Shown: piece by piece, positions 44,101 to 52,849 of the stretch
How the letters are laid out: the number at the start of each line of letters is the position of its first letter
Numbering within the stretch: the first letter of the stretch is position 1
Assembly (NCBI RefSeq): GCF_964275005.1
Contig: NC_092705.1
Span: forward strand, 12,866,385 to 12,930,384
Direction: 5' to 3'
From: Diadema setosum
Taxonomy: Eukaryota; Echinodermata; Echinoidea; Diadematoida; Diadematidae
Length of the DNA: 64,000 bases
The notes under the pieces: generated by a model
What the model was told of the DNA's origin: nothing
The model's database searches: none
Seen by the model: only the letters and a program-made list of their open reading frames with translations
Made by a program: the position numbers and the translations under genes

Positions 44101-47100
44101 AAGGGAAAAGAATAACATCAAAATATGTAATTGACATGAAAGATGCGAAAAGGGTTAGAATAGATGCTGAGTGAAAATTACTGACTTTAAATGAGAGGTG
44201 TGAAATTGCATAGTTTACTTATCTAATGTCTTAATGGTAATAATAGATTCCATAATTTAAAACATAATTTCTATGCATTGAAGCCTGTCCACTAAACTCC
44301 ATAGGACCGCTCCTTTGAAATGTTTTAAACATCCCTGCTGGAAAGAACACAGTGTCCCACAATGTGTTCACAATGTGTTCACATGAACGACGAAAACGTT
44401 CGAATTTTAAAATGTGAGGATGATTTCACACTGTGGTGTGGTTTTTTTCGCAGAGAGTTCACATAGGAATGTTTTGTATCACACTTTGAATTGCTGATTC
44501 ACACTGTCAATTTATGATTCGCAGTGTATTCACATTGTCAAAATGTTCGAATTTAACAGTATGAACAGATTTCACCCTGTGTTCACCATGTGTATTTACA
44601 GTGTTAAAACGCTCGAATTTAACAGTGTGAAGAGATTTCACACTGTGTTCACGATTGTGTTTCACGCTGTGGGACGCTCTGTTCTTTCCAGCAGGGATGG
44701 TTTCCTTTACTATATTTACGTGGTTTAGACAGAGCTAAAACTCTTTTGATATCCCTGTGAAACTACACGTGGCACATGAGGATTCCGTTTGACTAGCAAA
44801 GGGTTAATGTAACTTACCGACACTGATGCCAGCTGCAAAGCGCCCAACCAGAACCATCTCGTAGGAGTAGGCGAAGTAACTCCAGCTTATCAACGCAGCC
44901 CCCGTCACGGAGAAAATGTTATTACCGAGTATGGTCTTCTTCCTTCAAACAAACAAATAAACAAAAACAAAAACAAAAACAAAACATCAATGCATATCTG
45001 AATGTCATTTACGAAAAACATAATGATCCTTGAAGTCATGGAATTCAAATGCCTAATAATCGACTCGCATACCTTATCTTTGTCGATATTGTCTAAATTA
45101 CTCTAAAGTGGAATATTCTTTCTTTCTTTTTATTCTCAATTAACCACATCAAAAGTTGAGAGTAAATGCAAATCGCGTAAAATCCGTCTATCTTTTAGTA
45201 ATCATTTCCCTATCTTTGGTGTTATTTATAATATCGGCCGTGACGCGAGAAAAGGGCCCTTAGGGCATTAAATACCGAAAATGTGTTTTCACCTCCATAT
45301 TGTAGAAGAAACTCTGACGTATTTGGATATGAAAACATTTTTCTGAAATTCCACTCCTAAATGCCCCAATTACGACATTCAAAACAGCATGTTTTGTCCA
45401 AATCCTGTCACTTTTTGCTGCGTCTATGCAAGTGCGCGTAGTTAGCTAGTTGATCTTTTTTGCGCGTATTGCTTTGTTAAACTTCCGCGCCGTTTTCTGG
45501 CGTTTGCGCGCAGCGGCATGCGCTAAGGGCCCTTTTCTCGCGTCAAGGCCCATATATGTTTATGTATTTTTCATTTGATTTATTTCATTCATTCATTCAT
45601 TTTGTTTTTCTTTAAGCTACAGAACCTCTCCAGTCTTAACTGCGACAGGCACTATTAGCATGAATGAAGTCGTTCTCAATATCATATTGTCGTTGTTTAA
45701 CATCATCCCATTTAGAATGATCATCCATCATCTTTAGGTCATAACATTACTAAAATATCGATTAATAACTTCTTGTATGGTATATACTGTGAAACACGGA
45801 TCTGGACATCAGAATCCCTCTGTGACGTCATGATGTGTCCTAGTCGCTCGGGCGTTTGCAATAGAATTACTGACATTGTAGTACGTTAACAGATCTGTTT
45901 TTGTTTGTTTGTTTGTTTGTTTGTTTGTTTTTACCTGCCAAATTGGTTGCTAGGATACCCAGAGGCGATGGCGCCAACGGAGGCGCCTACACAGACGATA
46001 GCCACGACAAATGCCCACAGCCAGGTACTCGAGTGGTCCATGAGGTACACCTCGTGGCGGTGGTAATGCGACTCGTTGAAGAAACCCATCATATGCTGCA
46101 GATGATATAACGAGGTACGAGTCAAGGGTCAAGGGTCAAGAGTCAAAAAGAGTCAAAAGTCACTAGAGTTTTAGACGTATATCAGCATTATGATCATTTA
46201 ACATTATTATATACTTTTGTGTAAACGCATGCAATATTTGCCCTCACGACTGAGACAAAACCTATACCCTCGGTGTATACACAGGTGCATTATACATAAT
46301 AGTCAAATAATTATGCATGTAGTTAGTGATGTTCACGTGTTTGCACTTAAATTTATATCGTTTTATAGTATCTGAATGAATCACATTTCAGTCTCTATTA
46401 AGTGGGGCACAGGTCTTACTACAGAGGCATCCCAATTAATCTGCGGTGGCGATTATCATGATGACGATGATGATGACTATGATGATGAGTATAATGTAGT
46501 ACAAATAGATAGTAGTAGTGGTAGAAGCAGTAAAATAGAGATAGTAAAAGTAGAAGAAGCAGTAGCAACATATTATAATCACTATCATTAATCACAGTTC
46601 GTTTGGTTTTTTTTATTATTATCATTACCATTACTACACTCTTTTCTTTATTTAACGTCTTCCTGTTTTATGGATACATCACTGTTACAATGTAACTGGA
46701 ATGAATTTGAAGTAATGGAAAAAGAGAAAATGTTGAGAAATGATTTTTCCATTCAGCCTGATATATACGAAACGAAACGAAACTAAGTGGTGATTACAGA
46801 TGTATAGTCTCTATTAAGACTGGTCATCTTTTTGGAACCCCCCCCAAAAAAAACAAACAAACAAACAAACAAAACACAAAAAAAAACCACCAACAACAAC
46901 AACAAATTAGCTTGCTTCCTTTGAGACTATTGAAGTTTTAACTGGTGCTCAACAGATATCAAAATACACCATTCATTCTATCATCAGTATAGCAACGCCC
47001 TTACGTCACGGGAATTGTCCAAGAGTTCACTGTTCACATCCCAAGGCATCTCTGATGCACAGATTGTACACTTCGTGCACTACTGTCCTGAGTACAAAGT

Positions 47101-50100
47101 TCATTGCATCTTCTTAACAAACTGGACCTTGTATGATCTTTGTATTCAAATTGGTTCTGAAGAATCAATGGTGCTGGTGGAGGGGTGGGGAGGTAAGCCA
47201 TTATAGTTTCTTCAACTAGACTCAGCACAATATCGTAGGAATCTCCACGTAGAGTTCTCTAAGAATTCACTTCCATGGAAAATAGGCAAGAATCCAAGGG
47301 GCAGAATAGGCCTGGGATTTTATAATTTTATCTTATCATCGGCGGATGTGGACGGGAGGCGGTGGCCGGAACGGACGATGACCAGACAATTATTGGACTA
47401 GAATAGGATTTACAACATTAAACTGTTGGCACGTCCATAATATGCGGCATTAAAATGAATCTCCATCCATTGGTCATCAGGTGACTATAAAAGATAGAGT
47501 ACCAAATAAAAGATAAGAGTATAAGAGACATTGAAATCGTTTCATATAAAAAGGTTAAAGGGATGGTATTGTGTGGTTGAGATGGAGTTTCAGAATTCCA
47601 TCTTTTGTGAGATAATGAGAAGCCTCCATATGAATGAACATGTAATTCTAAAGAAATTCAAATTTATATACAGAAAATTAGTTTTGAAATGGCTAAAGTA
47701 TGCAAAAACAGAGGTCCTGTTAAATGCTTGACCACATTTTTATACGGCTCACTTTGCTTTTGGATATCTCAGCCATTTCAAAACGGATTTTCATCAGACA
47801 AACTTTGAATTTCCATTACAATATGTTTGCTCTTAAATATTCCATAAGTAGCTTCTAATTTTCACCCAAAAACATAAAATCTGAATCACCATCTCAACCA
47901 GAACTATACCATCGCTTTGAGAAACTTTGAAATTTTGCATCATTTTGCATGTTTTGTCAGAATAGGGGACAAAAATGATTACAATCATAATGTGATTGTA
48001 TGCAAGTTAGATGAATTGATGACATTATCAACTCACAAGTCTCCAAGTTACCTGTATACACAAATCTTCAACATTTCTGATTTTAACAATGACATCATCG
48101 TCATCGTCTCATATAATTTTCATTAAGGTTTCAACTAAAATCCGGGTTTTCATACAAAAATGGTAAGACTTTCAAATTCCGTATTTTACTTTGTTTGAAA
48201 ATGTCATATCCAACTTTTAGGACCTTCAACATTTTACTATTCTGTTCATTGATCTTACTAACATAAGTATGGAATGTCTGTCTATCTATACAGTGTAGTA
48301 CATGGCCGGCGCAGCCGTGGTTTATTTATTTTTTTTTTTTTGAAGTACGTAAGTGGCACTAAAATAGAAATAGATAGGGATCTTGAAGTATGGCGGCGGT
48401 AAGGTTATGTTTTTTTTGTCTGAAGACCTTGTTTTTTTTTTTTTTTTTTTTGCTTGTCAGCTGAAGAAACCCGGAAGTAGACGGGGAGAAGAGATGAGCT
48501 TTTTTTTTTTGCTTGTTAGCTCATGAAACCCGGAAGTGGGCCCCCACACTTTTGAAAACACTGCGCCGGCCCTGTAGTAGATTGCCTGATTACCCACATA
48601 GAAACACAAATATCTTTTAAAAAGTATGGGAAATTCCTCACTAATTCTCGCTGAATTTTGGAGTCATTTTTTTTTTCATTTCAGTTGATCAATTCTCGCG
48701 CGAGAACTATAATTTCTTTCTTTTTAAAAGGCACACATCAAATTTGTCCTGAAGAATAAAAAAGATAGACAAACTATAATGTCTAGCTGTATTTAGACGG
48801 GAAAGAGAGAATTATACCGTATTGTGTTGAATGTCAATAAATCATGAGAGGTGGTACATAAGGTTGTCGATGTCGTTCTCACGAATTATGCACATTTTGA
48901 AAAATGAACGTAGTGAAAAAAAAAGAGATTTCTCACGCTATTTATAGTTCCTACAGGAGGGTATTTGAACGATACCTGGGCACACCACTACAATGCAGAC
49001 ATATTTATGATTTATGATTCATATTTTTCGCATTATGATCTCAGTTTAACTCGCATGTATACAGACCTTGTGTATACCAAGACAAACTTTTGAACATTCC
49101 GGTGAAGTTCTATTTTGAATTATGTTCTGTATAGATTTCGTATCAATTTACTTTATATTGTGATATATGTGAGAAATATGAAAATAAATTGAAATGAAAT
49201 GAAATGAAAATGAGTATATTATTCATACAGAAAACAATCGTGCTCTATGATCGGGAGAAAACTAGTTGAAAGGTCACCGCTGCTATTTGAATTATCTCAA
49301 GGCCTGTCAAAATTTATCTTTCATAGTCAGAGAATACGACCTCTTGCATAGATTCGGTCATTTCTTGGGTCAAACTCCTTGGTTGGTTTACATGGATAGA
49401 ATGTGAGTCTATTATACCATGGACCTAGGTCCATGATTATACTACAGGGATAATCTATGCATTGAGCCGATTTTGACGATGTCAGGCATGAAAGGACTCA
49501 ACGTTTCTTGATAATTGATAAAATGTATACAAAAAATGCGGGCAAAAACTGATGCAACGCTGAATTAAAGACTGAAGACCGATCCAACCTGGCAGAACAC
49601 GCGTATTTTTTCAAGCGAGCACACACGAAGGGAGCACCTGTGACGTCACGACATCCGGGCTCGTCAGCTCATTAGCATAATTCTCACCCAAAAAGTTCAA
49701 TTTTTAACATGAAATTACGGGCTAAATCGAAATGAAATTTTGATTCTGTTTGCACCGCTGGGTCTTTTAGAATTAAAAGAACAACATATAAAAAAAAAAT
49801 AAAAAAACCGGTAAAATGCCCTTTTAACTGCGGTGTCTTACGTTGCGCACACATACTAGTACGCTGAATAATGGACGACATACAGTATATCCCCTCCAAA
49901 AAATACAATCAGATATTCGCACTGATAACATCCAATATGATTCAACTGTGTAAATGCTACTTCAGAGTCTTAAAATATAACGTCTCAGCTCTATTTTGCA
50001 GAAAACCCCATTCAATTTGGTTAAGTGGTCAGAGAGAAATATGGATTGTTGTAAAGCTTGAAAATACAATCAGATATTCGCACTGATAACATCCAATATG

Positions 50101-52356
50101 ATTCAACTGTGTAAATGCTACTTCAGAGTCTTAAAATATAACGTCTCAGCTCTATTTTGCAGAAAACCCCATTCAATTTGGTTAAGTGGTCAGAGAGAAA
50201 TATGGATTGTTGTAAAGCTTGTCATGAGTCTGATTTTCCAAGTTTAGCACTTCGATGCTCTTGTGTGTGAATACAATAGAACTTGGAGGTAAGAGATTTC
50301 TGACATCCTCTACTAAACTCCTCATTTCTCTTTAACTACTGAAGCAAATCGAATGGGGTTTTCTGTAAGATGTGGGCAATGAGTTACATACCCTGAATTT
50401 GTATTTAGATTGATCCACAATTTTTAAAGATATCATTGCGGAGGGTCCCGTTATATATATATATATTTTTTTGGACATACGGTACAGTACAATTCTGCAC
50501 ATTGCGACGGACTCTTTTAAATACATTTGTACTGGTAATGCCATGCATGTGCAACATCCTCTAGACGACATCTATATAAAAGAATTCGTGATGCCAGAGT
50601 AGAAGAATGATGCAAGCACTTGAATACTATTTTTTTTATTATTCTATGATCAGTACACTCGATCTGTTATGAAGATTCAATGTCGAGTGAAAAAAAAAAA
50701 TGTATTTTCCGTGTATTTCTGCGTCGGAGCTGTCGTCAGTGCTCTTTCGATTTCAATAGAAAAAGAAGAAATTATGTTCAGAGATGTCTTTTAATGCCAT
50801 TTCAGGCTAAGGTGACTATGTCAAGACAAGAAAAGGTGACTGTGTCAAGAAATTCCATTTTGCATCACGAGTTCCATGTAATTTTCGTTCACTCAAACAA
50901 GAAACATTGTTCTCGAGAATGTGAAAACCGCGTGAGTTGGAACAAAGGGGATTCACGAGAATAATAGGGTCAAAACAGTCTCCCTTCCATTGAACCCATG
51001 ACTGACGCCGCCTCTTCAAAAAAAAAAAGAAAGAAAAGAAACATTGAAGTATGTGCCAATCTGAATGGTGATCTGTCACTTAGTCTTCTCCCATTTCGTC
51101 TAGTTGCCAATTAGTCTCAACCCACATGATTTAACCCCATTCCATGTACAACCAGTTCATCTATTGACCTAGTCTAATTGGCACTTTGCTTCATTACCAG
51201 TTGGTCTATGTGGGCTGTGCTCCTTTCGTCTAATACCCCCAAAATGCACTTAGACCAACTGGCCCTTAGACAAAACGATAATTAACCAAACTAGGCACTA
51301 GACCAAGTGAGGATTAGACCAAACGGGCTTTAGACGAAATAGTAGACAATGACCCAGTTCACAGTGAGCCGAGCCCGGCCTTCATTTCACTGTAAACGCG
51401 CAAAGTCCAAGTGCGGTACCAAGCTCTGGAGGTAGTCTCGCCCGCTTCGGCCGCGGCCGAGTCCGGCCTGTTCTCACTGTAAACGCAAACTGGGCCAAAT
51501 GCGGTACCAAATTGCTACCGGCGCGCTCCCAATAATACAGTAGTTTGTTTACGAGCAGAGCGCCATTACGACAAAATATTGAAAGGTTTAATTAAAAGCC
51601 CGGGCCAACCCCAGCAATTTCGGGGCTCGGCCCGGAACTGCACTATAAACGGGGTCTTTAATAGCCGTAGTGGTGTTAGACAAACTGGGAAGTAACCCTT
51701 CTGGTATTAGACCAAGTGGCAATAAACCAACTGAATCTGCTACACAGACAGGAAGGCAATAGATGATTCACGTCTCCTTTTTTTTTTTTTTTTTTTTTTT
51801 TTTGATCAGCCACTCTGGTGGATGGTACATTTTTATGATAGAAGGCCACCTAATTACTTTTCGCTATGCATTAGTGCTTTAAAATGATGAGCTGTGCAAA
51901 ATGGTGAAGAAACGAGATGAGCGAATAGCTATTGCGTAAAGATTAAATGAACTTAAAATGGAAAGTAATTTGAATGGGCAATACCCAGACGCTAATCTCA
52001 CATATCAATTTATAAAGATCTACGCTAAAATATTGTACTGTCACAGTTTATTTGACAGAATTAATCGAAAAGTGAAAGGATAGCTTTCCAGGAGATTACA
52101 GCTTCAAAAACTTTCACAATATACAGCTCTGTTTCATACATTTGCACATATTTCTGGACGGAAATGACTTTTGTTTTATGTGTTTTGTCATTAAATTGTA
52201 TCATTATAGGTTACCTTTCCTTTCCTCTCATTTCATGAATAAACAAGCAATATATTCCCAAAATTATGTTAGAGCTCAAAATGAATCTTCCCATAAAATT
52301 GCTCAAAAGATGGCGGCATCACATCCTGATCAATGAAGGCATATGCACCTGTTATA

Positions 52357-52389
<33 letters not shown>

Positions 52390-52622
52390 CCCATAGGAAA
52401 CTGGCAGCTGTTTGAATGATCATAGCCATACAGTTGGGATTCCAACTTTGGATGACATGATACCTAGTACATCGAGTGCACTGGTTACCATGGTAACACA
52501 TGTCAGGCAAAAAGACCTACCGCCGATGGGACCGACAGCACTCCCAAGTTGAACCCGTACAGGATCGAACCGCCAACGGTGGTGGAGAGAATAGGTAACA
52601 GCAGATTCCCCGGAAGTCCCCT
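25516..52622 (-). CDS. SLC2A/GLUT-family sugar transporter (11 exons, first coding exon not found)
   Basis: This is a 12-TM facilitative hexose transporter of the major facilitator superfamily, acting in the plasma membrane. Exons, 5' to 3' on the - strand: 52622-52521, 46095-45935, 44942-44818, 43191-43076, 35058-34896, 33703-33510, 32315-32205, 30322-30221, 28017-27942, 26980-26853, 25746-25516. Every junction is GT/AG with matching phase; the joined frame is 502 residues to a TGA. Motifs in order (residues from the first found exon): N-glycosylation sequon NES in the first outer loop (41-43), NQFGRKK (TM2-3 loop), [12 protein letters not shown] in TM7, DKFGRRP (TM8-9 loop), GPGP in TM10, and [12 protein letters not shown] at the C-terminal end. 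These place it nearest class I GLUTs. However, the QQ of the TM7 QQLSGxN motif is CS here and several other sugar-contact residues differ, so the substrate is uncertain. Confidence 0.93.
25779..25945. mobile_element. Hairpin MITE just upstream of the last transporter exon
   Basis: The arms (about 25822-25860 and 25904-25945) share gagttt/aattct..cttcagtttgtctccctctaca in inverted order. The left portion is homologous to 7251-7324. It begins about 30 bp upstream of the 3' splice site of the last exon. Confidence 0.65.
25970..26113 (+). repeat. Two long (TA)n microsatellites
   Basis: TA arrays at 25970-26040 and 26066-26113, separated by 25 bases of unique sequence, lie in the last intron of the transporter gene. 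Confidence 0.95.
26120..26850. other. Transporter intron, nothing recognised
   Basis: Intronic DNA between the exons at 26853-26980 and 25516-25746. A 14-base direct duplication (ggtgcaaaacctgga, twice, near 26610-26640) is the only local feature noted. Confidence 0.5.
26853..26980 (-). CDS. GLUT-like transporter exon (TM10 end to TM11)
   Basis: Bounded by ccgtaccag and gtaagtc. Encodes ..[43 protein letters not shown] and the WxSNF motif are typical of the family. Phe replaces the human GLUT1 Trp388, and Phe replaces Asn411. 128 bp, phase 1 to 0. Confidence 0.93.
27620..27880. mobile_element. Diverged relative of the MITE at 16430-16747
   Basis: Blocks tcgctggatg..gaagactac..acatcactg..ggacaacgat and cactgacacaggttaagagtacc..cctactgcgttctga align with the element at 16430-16747 in the opposite orientation for the arm and the same order for the spacer. 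The copy lacks a clear second arm. Confidence 0.45.
27942..28017 (-). CDS. GLUT-like transporter exon (TM10 first half)
   Basis: A 76-bp exon between cgtctgcag and gtaaag, encoding [24 protein letters not shown]. The family's GPGP motif is split across this and the next exon. Met, Val and Ser occupy the places of Phe378, Phe379 and Glu380 of human GLUT1. Confidence 0.92.
28030..30215. other. Transporter intron with a LINE-type tail
   Basis: No host exon is recognised. At 28588-28660, read on the - strand, a segment ending aataaatgaatctaaatctg with a repetitive tail looks like the 3' end of a CR1/L2-type retroposon. At about 29265-29290 a small (aactg)n run may be another such tail on the + strand. 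Confidence 0.4.
30221..30322 (-). CDS. GLUT-like transporter exon (TM8-9 loop and TM9)
   Basis: 102 bp, phase 0 to 0, between ttttgcag and gtaatc. It encodes [33 protein letters not shown] is the conserved basic loop of the second half of the transporter. The length equals the 102-bp exon of vertebrate class I SLC2A genes as I recall it. Confidence 0.94.
30325..32200. other. Transporter intron, nothing recognised
   Basis: A modest open frame on the + strand (30622-31011) has no recognisable domain. A C homopolymer lies at 31744-31757. No gene supported. Confidence 0.5.
32205..32315 (-). CDS. GLUT-like transporter exon (TM7 end to TM8)
   Basis: 111 bp, phase 0, between ctccaaaag and gtgtgta. 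It encodes [28 protein letters not shown]. The Asn in IVN corresponds to the conserved Asn317 of human GLUT1. The weak purine-rich acceptor region lies beside a retroposon insertion. Confidence 0.92.
32347..32852 (+). mobile_element. Composite tRNA-derived SINE insertion with perfect inverted repeat
   Basis: A 13-bp direct repeat, aaaatagaacaca (32347-32359 and 32840-32852), flanks 481 inserted bases. Order on +: a 112-bp arm in inverse (32360-32471), 53-bp middle, the same arm forward (32525-32636, identical), then a tRNA-like head (about 32671-32745), the same 53-bp middle, and 49 bp of the arm. All repeated parts are identical. The head has an A box (tggtctagtgg) and a perfect B box (ggttcgaatcc). 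The target duplication and tRNA head indicate LINE-driven retroposition, possibly with template switching. Confidence 0.8.
32671..32745 (+). ncRNA. tRNA-like SINE head (RNA polymerase III promoter)
   Basis: A box tggtctagtgg (32680-32690) and B box ggttcgaatcc (32724-32734) are well spaced. A T arm (gtagg/cctgc) and a D stem (gtc/gac) can be drawn, but the anticodon stem ends in a T-T mismatch, position 33 is not T and no proper acceptor stem closes, so it is a SINE head rather than a working tRNA gene. Confidence 0.65.
33510..33703 (-). CDS. GLUT-like transporter exon (central loop and TM7)
   Basis: 194 bp, phase 1 to 0, between atcctccag and gtatgt. It encodes the end of the cytoplasmic loop ([19 protein letters not shown], matching the family's LRG motif) and TM7 ending [12 protein letters not shown]. 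The TGAN keeps the Gly and Asn of QQLSGIN, but the two Gln are Cys and Ser. Confidence 0.93.
33728..33950 (+). repeat. (GAT)n/(GAC)n trinucleotide array
   Basis: More than 200 bases of imperfect GAT/GAC/AAT triplets lie about 25 bp upstream, in gene sense, of the 33703 acceptor. Met-, Ile- and Ser-only open frames arise from it and are not genes. Confidence 0.95.
33960..34890. other. Transporter intron, nothing recognised
   Basis: No gene or clear element. Near 34745-34885 a degenerate ~50-bp unit (ataga..gtaatagag..aagatttatgggg..tattgaacagatattga) repeats two to three times. Confidence 0.5.
34896..35058 (-). CDS. GLUT-like transporter exon (TM6 and PETPRW)
   Basis: 163 bp, phase 0 to 1, between cccaag and gtatga. 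It encodes [16 protein letters not shown].. (outer loop 5-6), TM6 and then [14 protein letters not shown], the family signature after TM6. The length equals that of the corresponding vertebrate class I exon as I recall it. Confidence 0.94.
39703..39750 (+). repeat. (GTTT)n microsatellite
   Basis: About ten tandem gttt units followed by T and G homopolymers. Confidence 0.95.
40465..40769 (+). repeat. Diverged tandem duplication, unit about 152 bp
   Basis: Units 40465-40615 and 40616-40769 share ggtattggtacttgctaaac, tttccattgacaacaac, gggaggagaatggaagc and gcattgcgtgcc in the same order, with scattered substitutions and small indels. Confidence 0.85.
41310..43070. other. Transporter intron, simple sequence only
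   Basis: A G run lies at about 41798-41811 and AT/AC trinucleotide repeats at 42798-42905. No gene or element recognised. Confidence 0.5.
43076..43191 (-). CDS. GLUT-like transporter exon (TM4 end to TM5)
   Basis: 116 bp, phase 1 to 0, between ttaatacag and gtaaga. It encodes [20 protein letters not shown], the YxxEISPTxLRG family signature, then TM5 ending VAQ. A Gly lies where human GLUT1 has the sugar-contacting Gln161. Confidence 0.94.
43238..43505. mobile_element. Small TIR element (atgggttagtcaaa ends)
   Basis: The ends atgggttagtcaaa and tttgactaacccat are perfect 14-bp inverses, 268 bp apart. No open frame. Target duplication not resolved. Confidence 0.65.
43516..43699. mobile_element. 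Long hairpin element adjoining the previous one
   Basis: Two arms of about 85 bp (43516-43603 and 43617-43699) are near-perfect inverses, sharing gatgatgac, ggaaca(t)gt, gttccaccc..gggtttgaa and ataagtccc, with a 13-base loop (tcgacttcgtctc). It lies only 10 bases from the neighbouring TIR element. Confidence 0.75.
43700..44325. other. Transporter intron, nothing recognised
   Basis: AT-rich intronic DNA without visible element or exon. Confidence 0.5.
44330..44699. mobile_element. TIR element with ttcacactgtg subrepeats
   Basis: Inverted ends of over 30 bp: catccctgctggaaagaac at the left and its inverse at the right, extending through a cccaca/tgtggg block. The interior holds many degenerate repeats of ttcacactgtg..cgaatttaacagtgtga. 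370 bp, non-coding. It stands about 120 bp downstream of the exon at 44818-44942 in gene sense. Confidence 0.75.
44818..44942 (-). CDS. GLUT-like transporter exon (TM3-TM4)
   Basis: 125 bp, starting after tttgaag and ending before gtaagt. It encodes [20 protein letters not shown].., TM3, and [15 protein letters not shown], matching the family LxxGRxxxG motif of TM4. The Arg of GRKK is completed across the junction. Confidence 0.92.
45241..45545. mobile_element. TIR element with tgacgcgagaaaagg ends
   Basis: Inverted ends of 28-29 bp with one mismatch (tgacgcgagaaaagggccc outward). The 305-bp element is GC-richer toward its right end. No open frame and no clear duplication. Confidence 0.75.
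45897..45931 (+). repeat. (TTTG)n microsatellite touching a splice donor
   Basis: On the - strand the donor gtaaaaaca of the exon ending at 45935 runs straight into (aaac)n. The array lies in the first bases of the intron. Confidence 0.9.
45935..46095 (-). CDS. GLUT-like transporter exon (outer loop 1 and TM2)
   Basis: 161 bp, phase 0 to 2, between atctgcag and gtaaaa. It encodes [15 protein letters not shown].., with the NES glycosylation sequon in the position of the family's outer-loop site, then [24 protein letters not shown] (TM2) and NQFGR. The length equals the vertebrate 161-bp exon as I recall it. Confidence 0.94.
46100..47550. other. Transporter intron with simple repeats
   Basis: Direct repeats of gtcaagg (46120-46150), a degenerate GAT/AGT triplet region (46455-46575) and an A/C-rich run (46840-46905). 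No exon recognised. Confidence 0.5.
47555..47918. mobile_element. Kolobok-like MITE, copy 2
   Basis: Ends ttaaagggatggtattgtg and, inverted, caaccagaactataccatcgcttt. Collinear with 19745-20137, sharing gagataatgaga..cctc, tttgaaatggct and ttttggatatctcagccatttcaaaac. TTAA is present at the left only. Confidence 0.65.
48303..48572. mobile_element. TIR element with ggccggcgcag ends
   Basis: Ends tggccggcgcag and ctgcgccggccc, 270 bp apart. Direct repeats tgtagtaca / tgtagtaga flank it, an 8-9 bp duplication with one mismatch that would suit hAT. An alternative reading with catgg..ccctg termini leaves only tagta. The interior is T-rich with two gcttgt(c/t)agct..gaaacccggaagt blocks. Confidence 0.65.
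48580..49890. other. Transporter intron with a retroposon tail
   Basis: At about 49090-49205 a + strand segment ends gaaaataaattgaaatgaaatgaaatg, the form of a non-LTR retroposon 3' end with a short tandem tail. Nothing else recognised. Confidence 0.4.
49902..50222 (+). repeat. Perfect 161-bp tandem duplication
   Basis: 49902-50062 and 50063-50222 appear identical base for base by eye (aatacaatcagatattcgc to ttgtaaagctt). Identity implies a recent duplication or an assembly artefact. A related inverted piece (aatggggttttctgtaag) follows near 50350. Confidence 0.85.
51080..51745. mobile_element. Dispersed repeat of ttagaccaa(a/c)tgg blocks, interrupted
   Basis: Many degenerate copies of ttagaccaa/ttggtctaa and gtctaa, in both orientations, flank a nested CpG-rich element (51351-51656). 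The foldback character is clear; superfamily unknown. Confidence 0.55.
51351..51656. mobile_element. CpG-rich element family 'G', degenerate short copy
   Basis: A 306-bp segment with ends gaccc..ttcacagtg and cactataaacggggtc, containing cggccgcggccgag and the block gagcgccattacgacaaaatattg shared with 15.9 kb and 60.3 kb. Nested in the ttagacc repeat. Confidence 0.6.
52360..52388 (+). repeat. (GT)n microsatellite
   Basis: About 14 GT units in the intron just below the exon at 52521-52622. Confidence 0.9.
52521..52622 (-). CDS. GLUT-like transporter exon (TM1; first exon located)
   Basis: 102 bp, phase 0, between ttccctcag and gtaggt. It encodes [20 protein letters not shown] and then [14 protein letters not shown], aligning with TM1 of class I GLUTs (G..LQFGYNTGVINAPQ). 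It lacks Met, so a short upstream exon must supply the start. Tyr stands at the human Phe position next to GYN, and the family's N-T-G is N-L-G. Confidence 0.9.
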
Positions 52623-52757
52623 CTGAGGGAAAAGAAAATAGAAAACAAACCGTGAAATTAATACAAGCCCTATCTACATCCGCACTCCCTGAAATGAAAA
52701 TAATAAACCTAAATTAGTATACTAGTAAACCAAAAATGAACAAGTGAGAGTGGGTTG

Positions 52758-52845
52758 AGTGGAGCTGCAGCGCACCCGAGGGTATTTACAATGGTGCACG
52801 ATGCACAACATCGTGAATATACTCGCGAGTGCGCTGCATCTCCAC
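52758..52845. mobile_element. Small hairpin MITE
   Basis: agtggagctgcagcgcac..gag and ctc..gtgcgctgcatctccact form inverted ends 88 bp apart. It lies in the first intron of the transporter gene. Confidence 0.6.
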
Positions 52846-52849
52846 TAAC

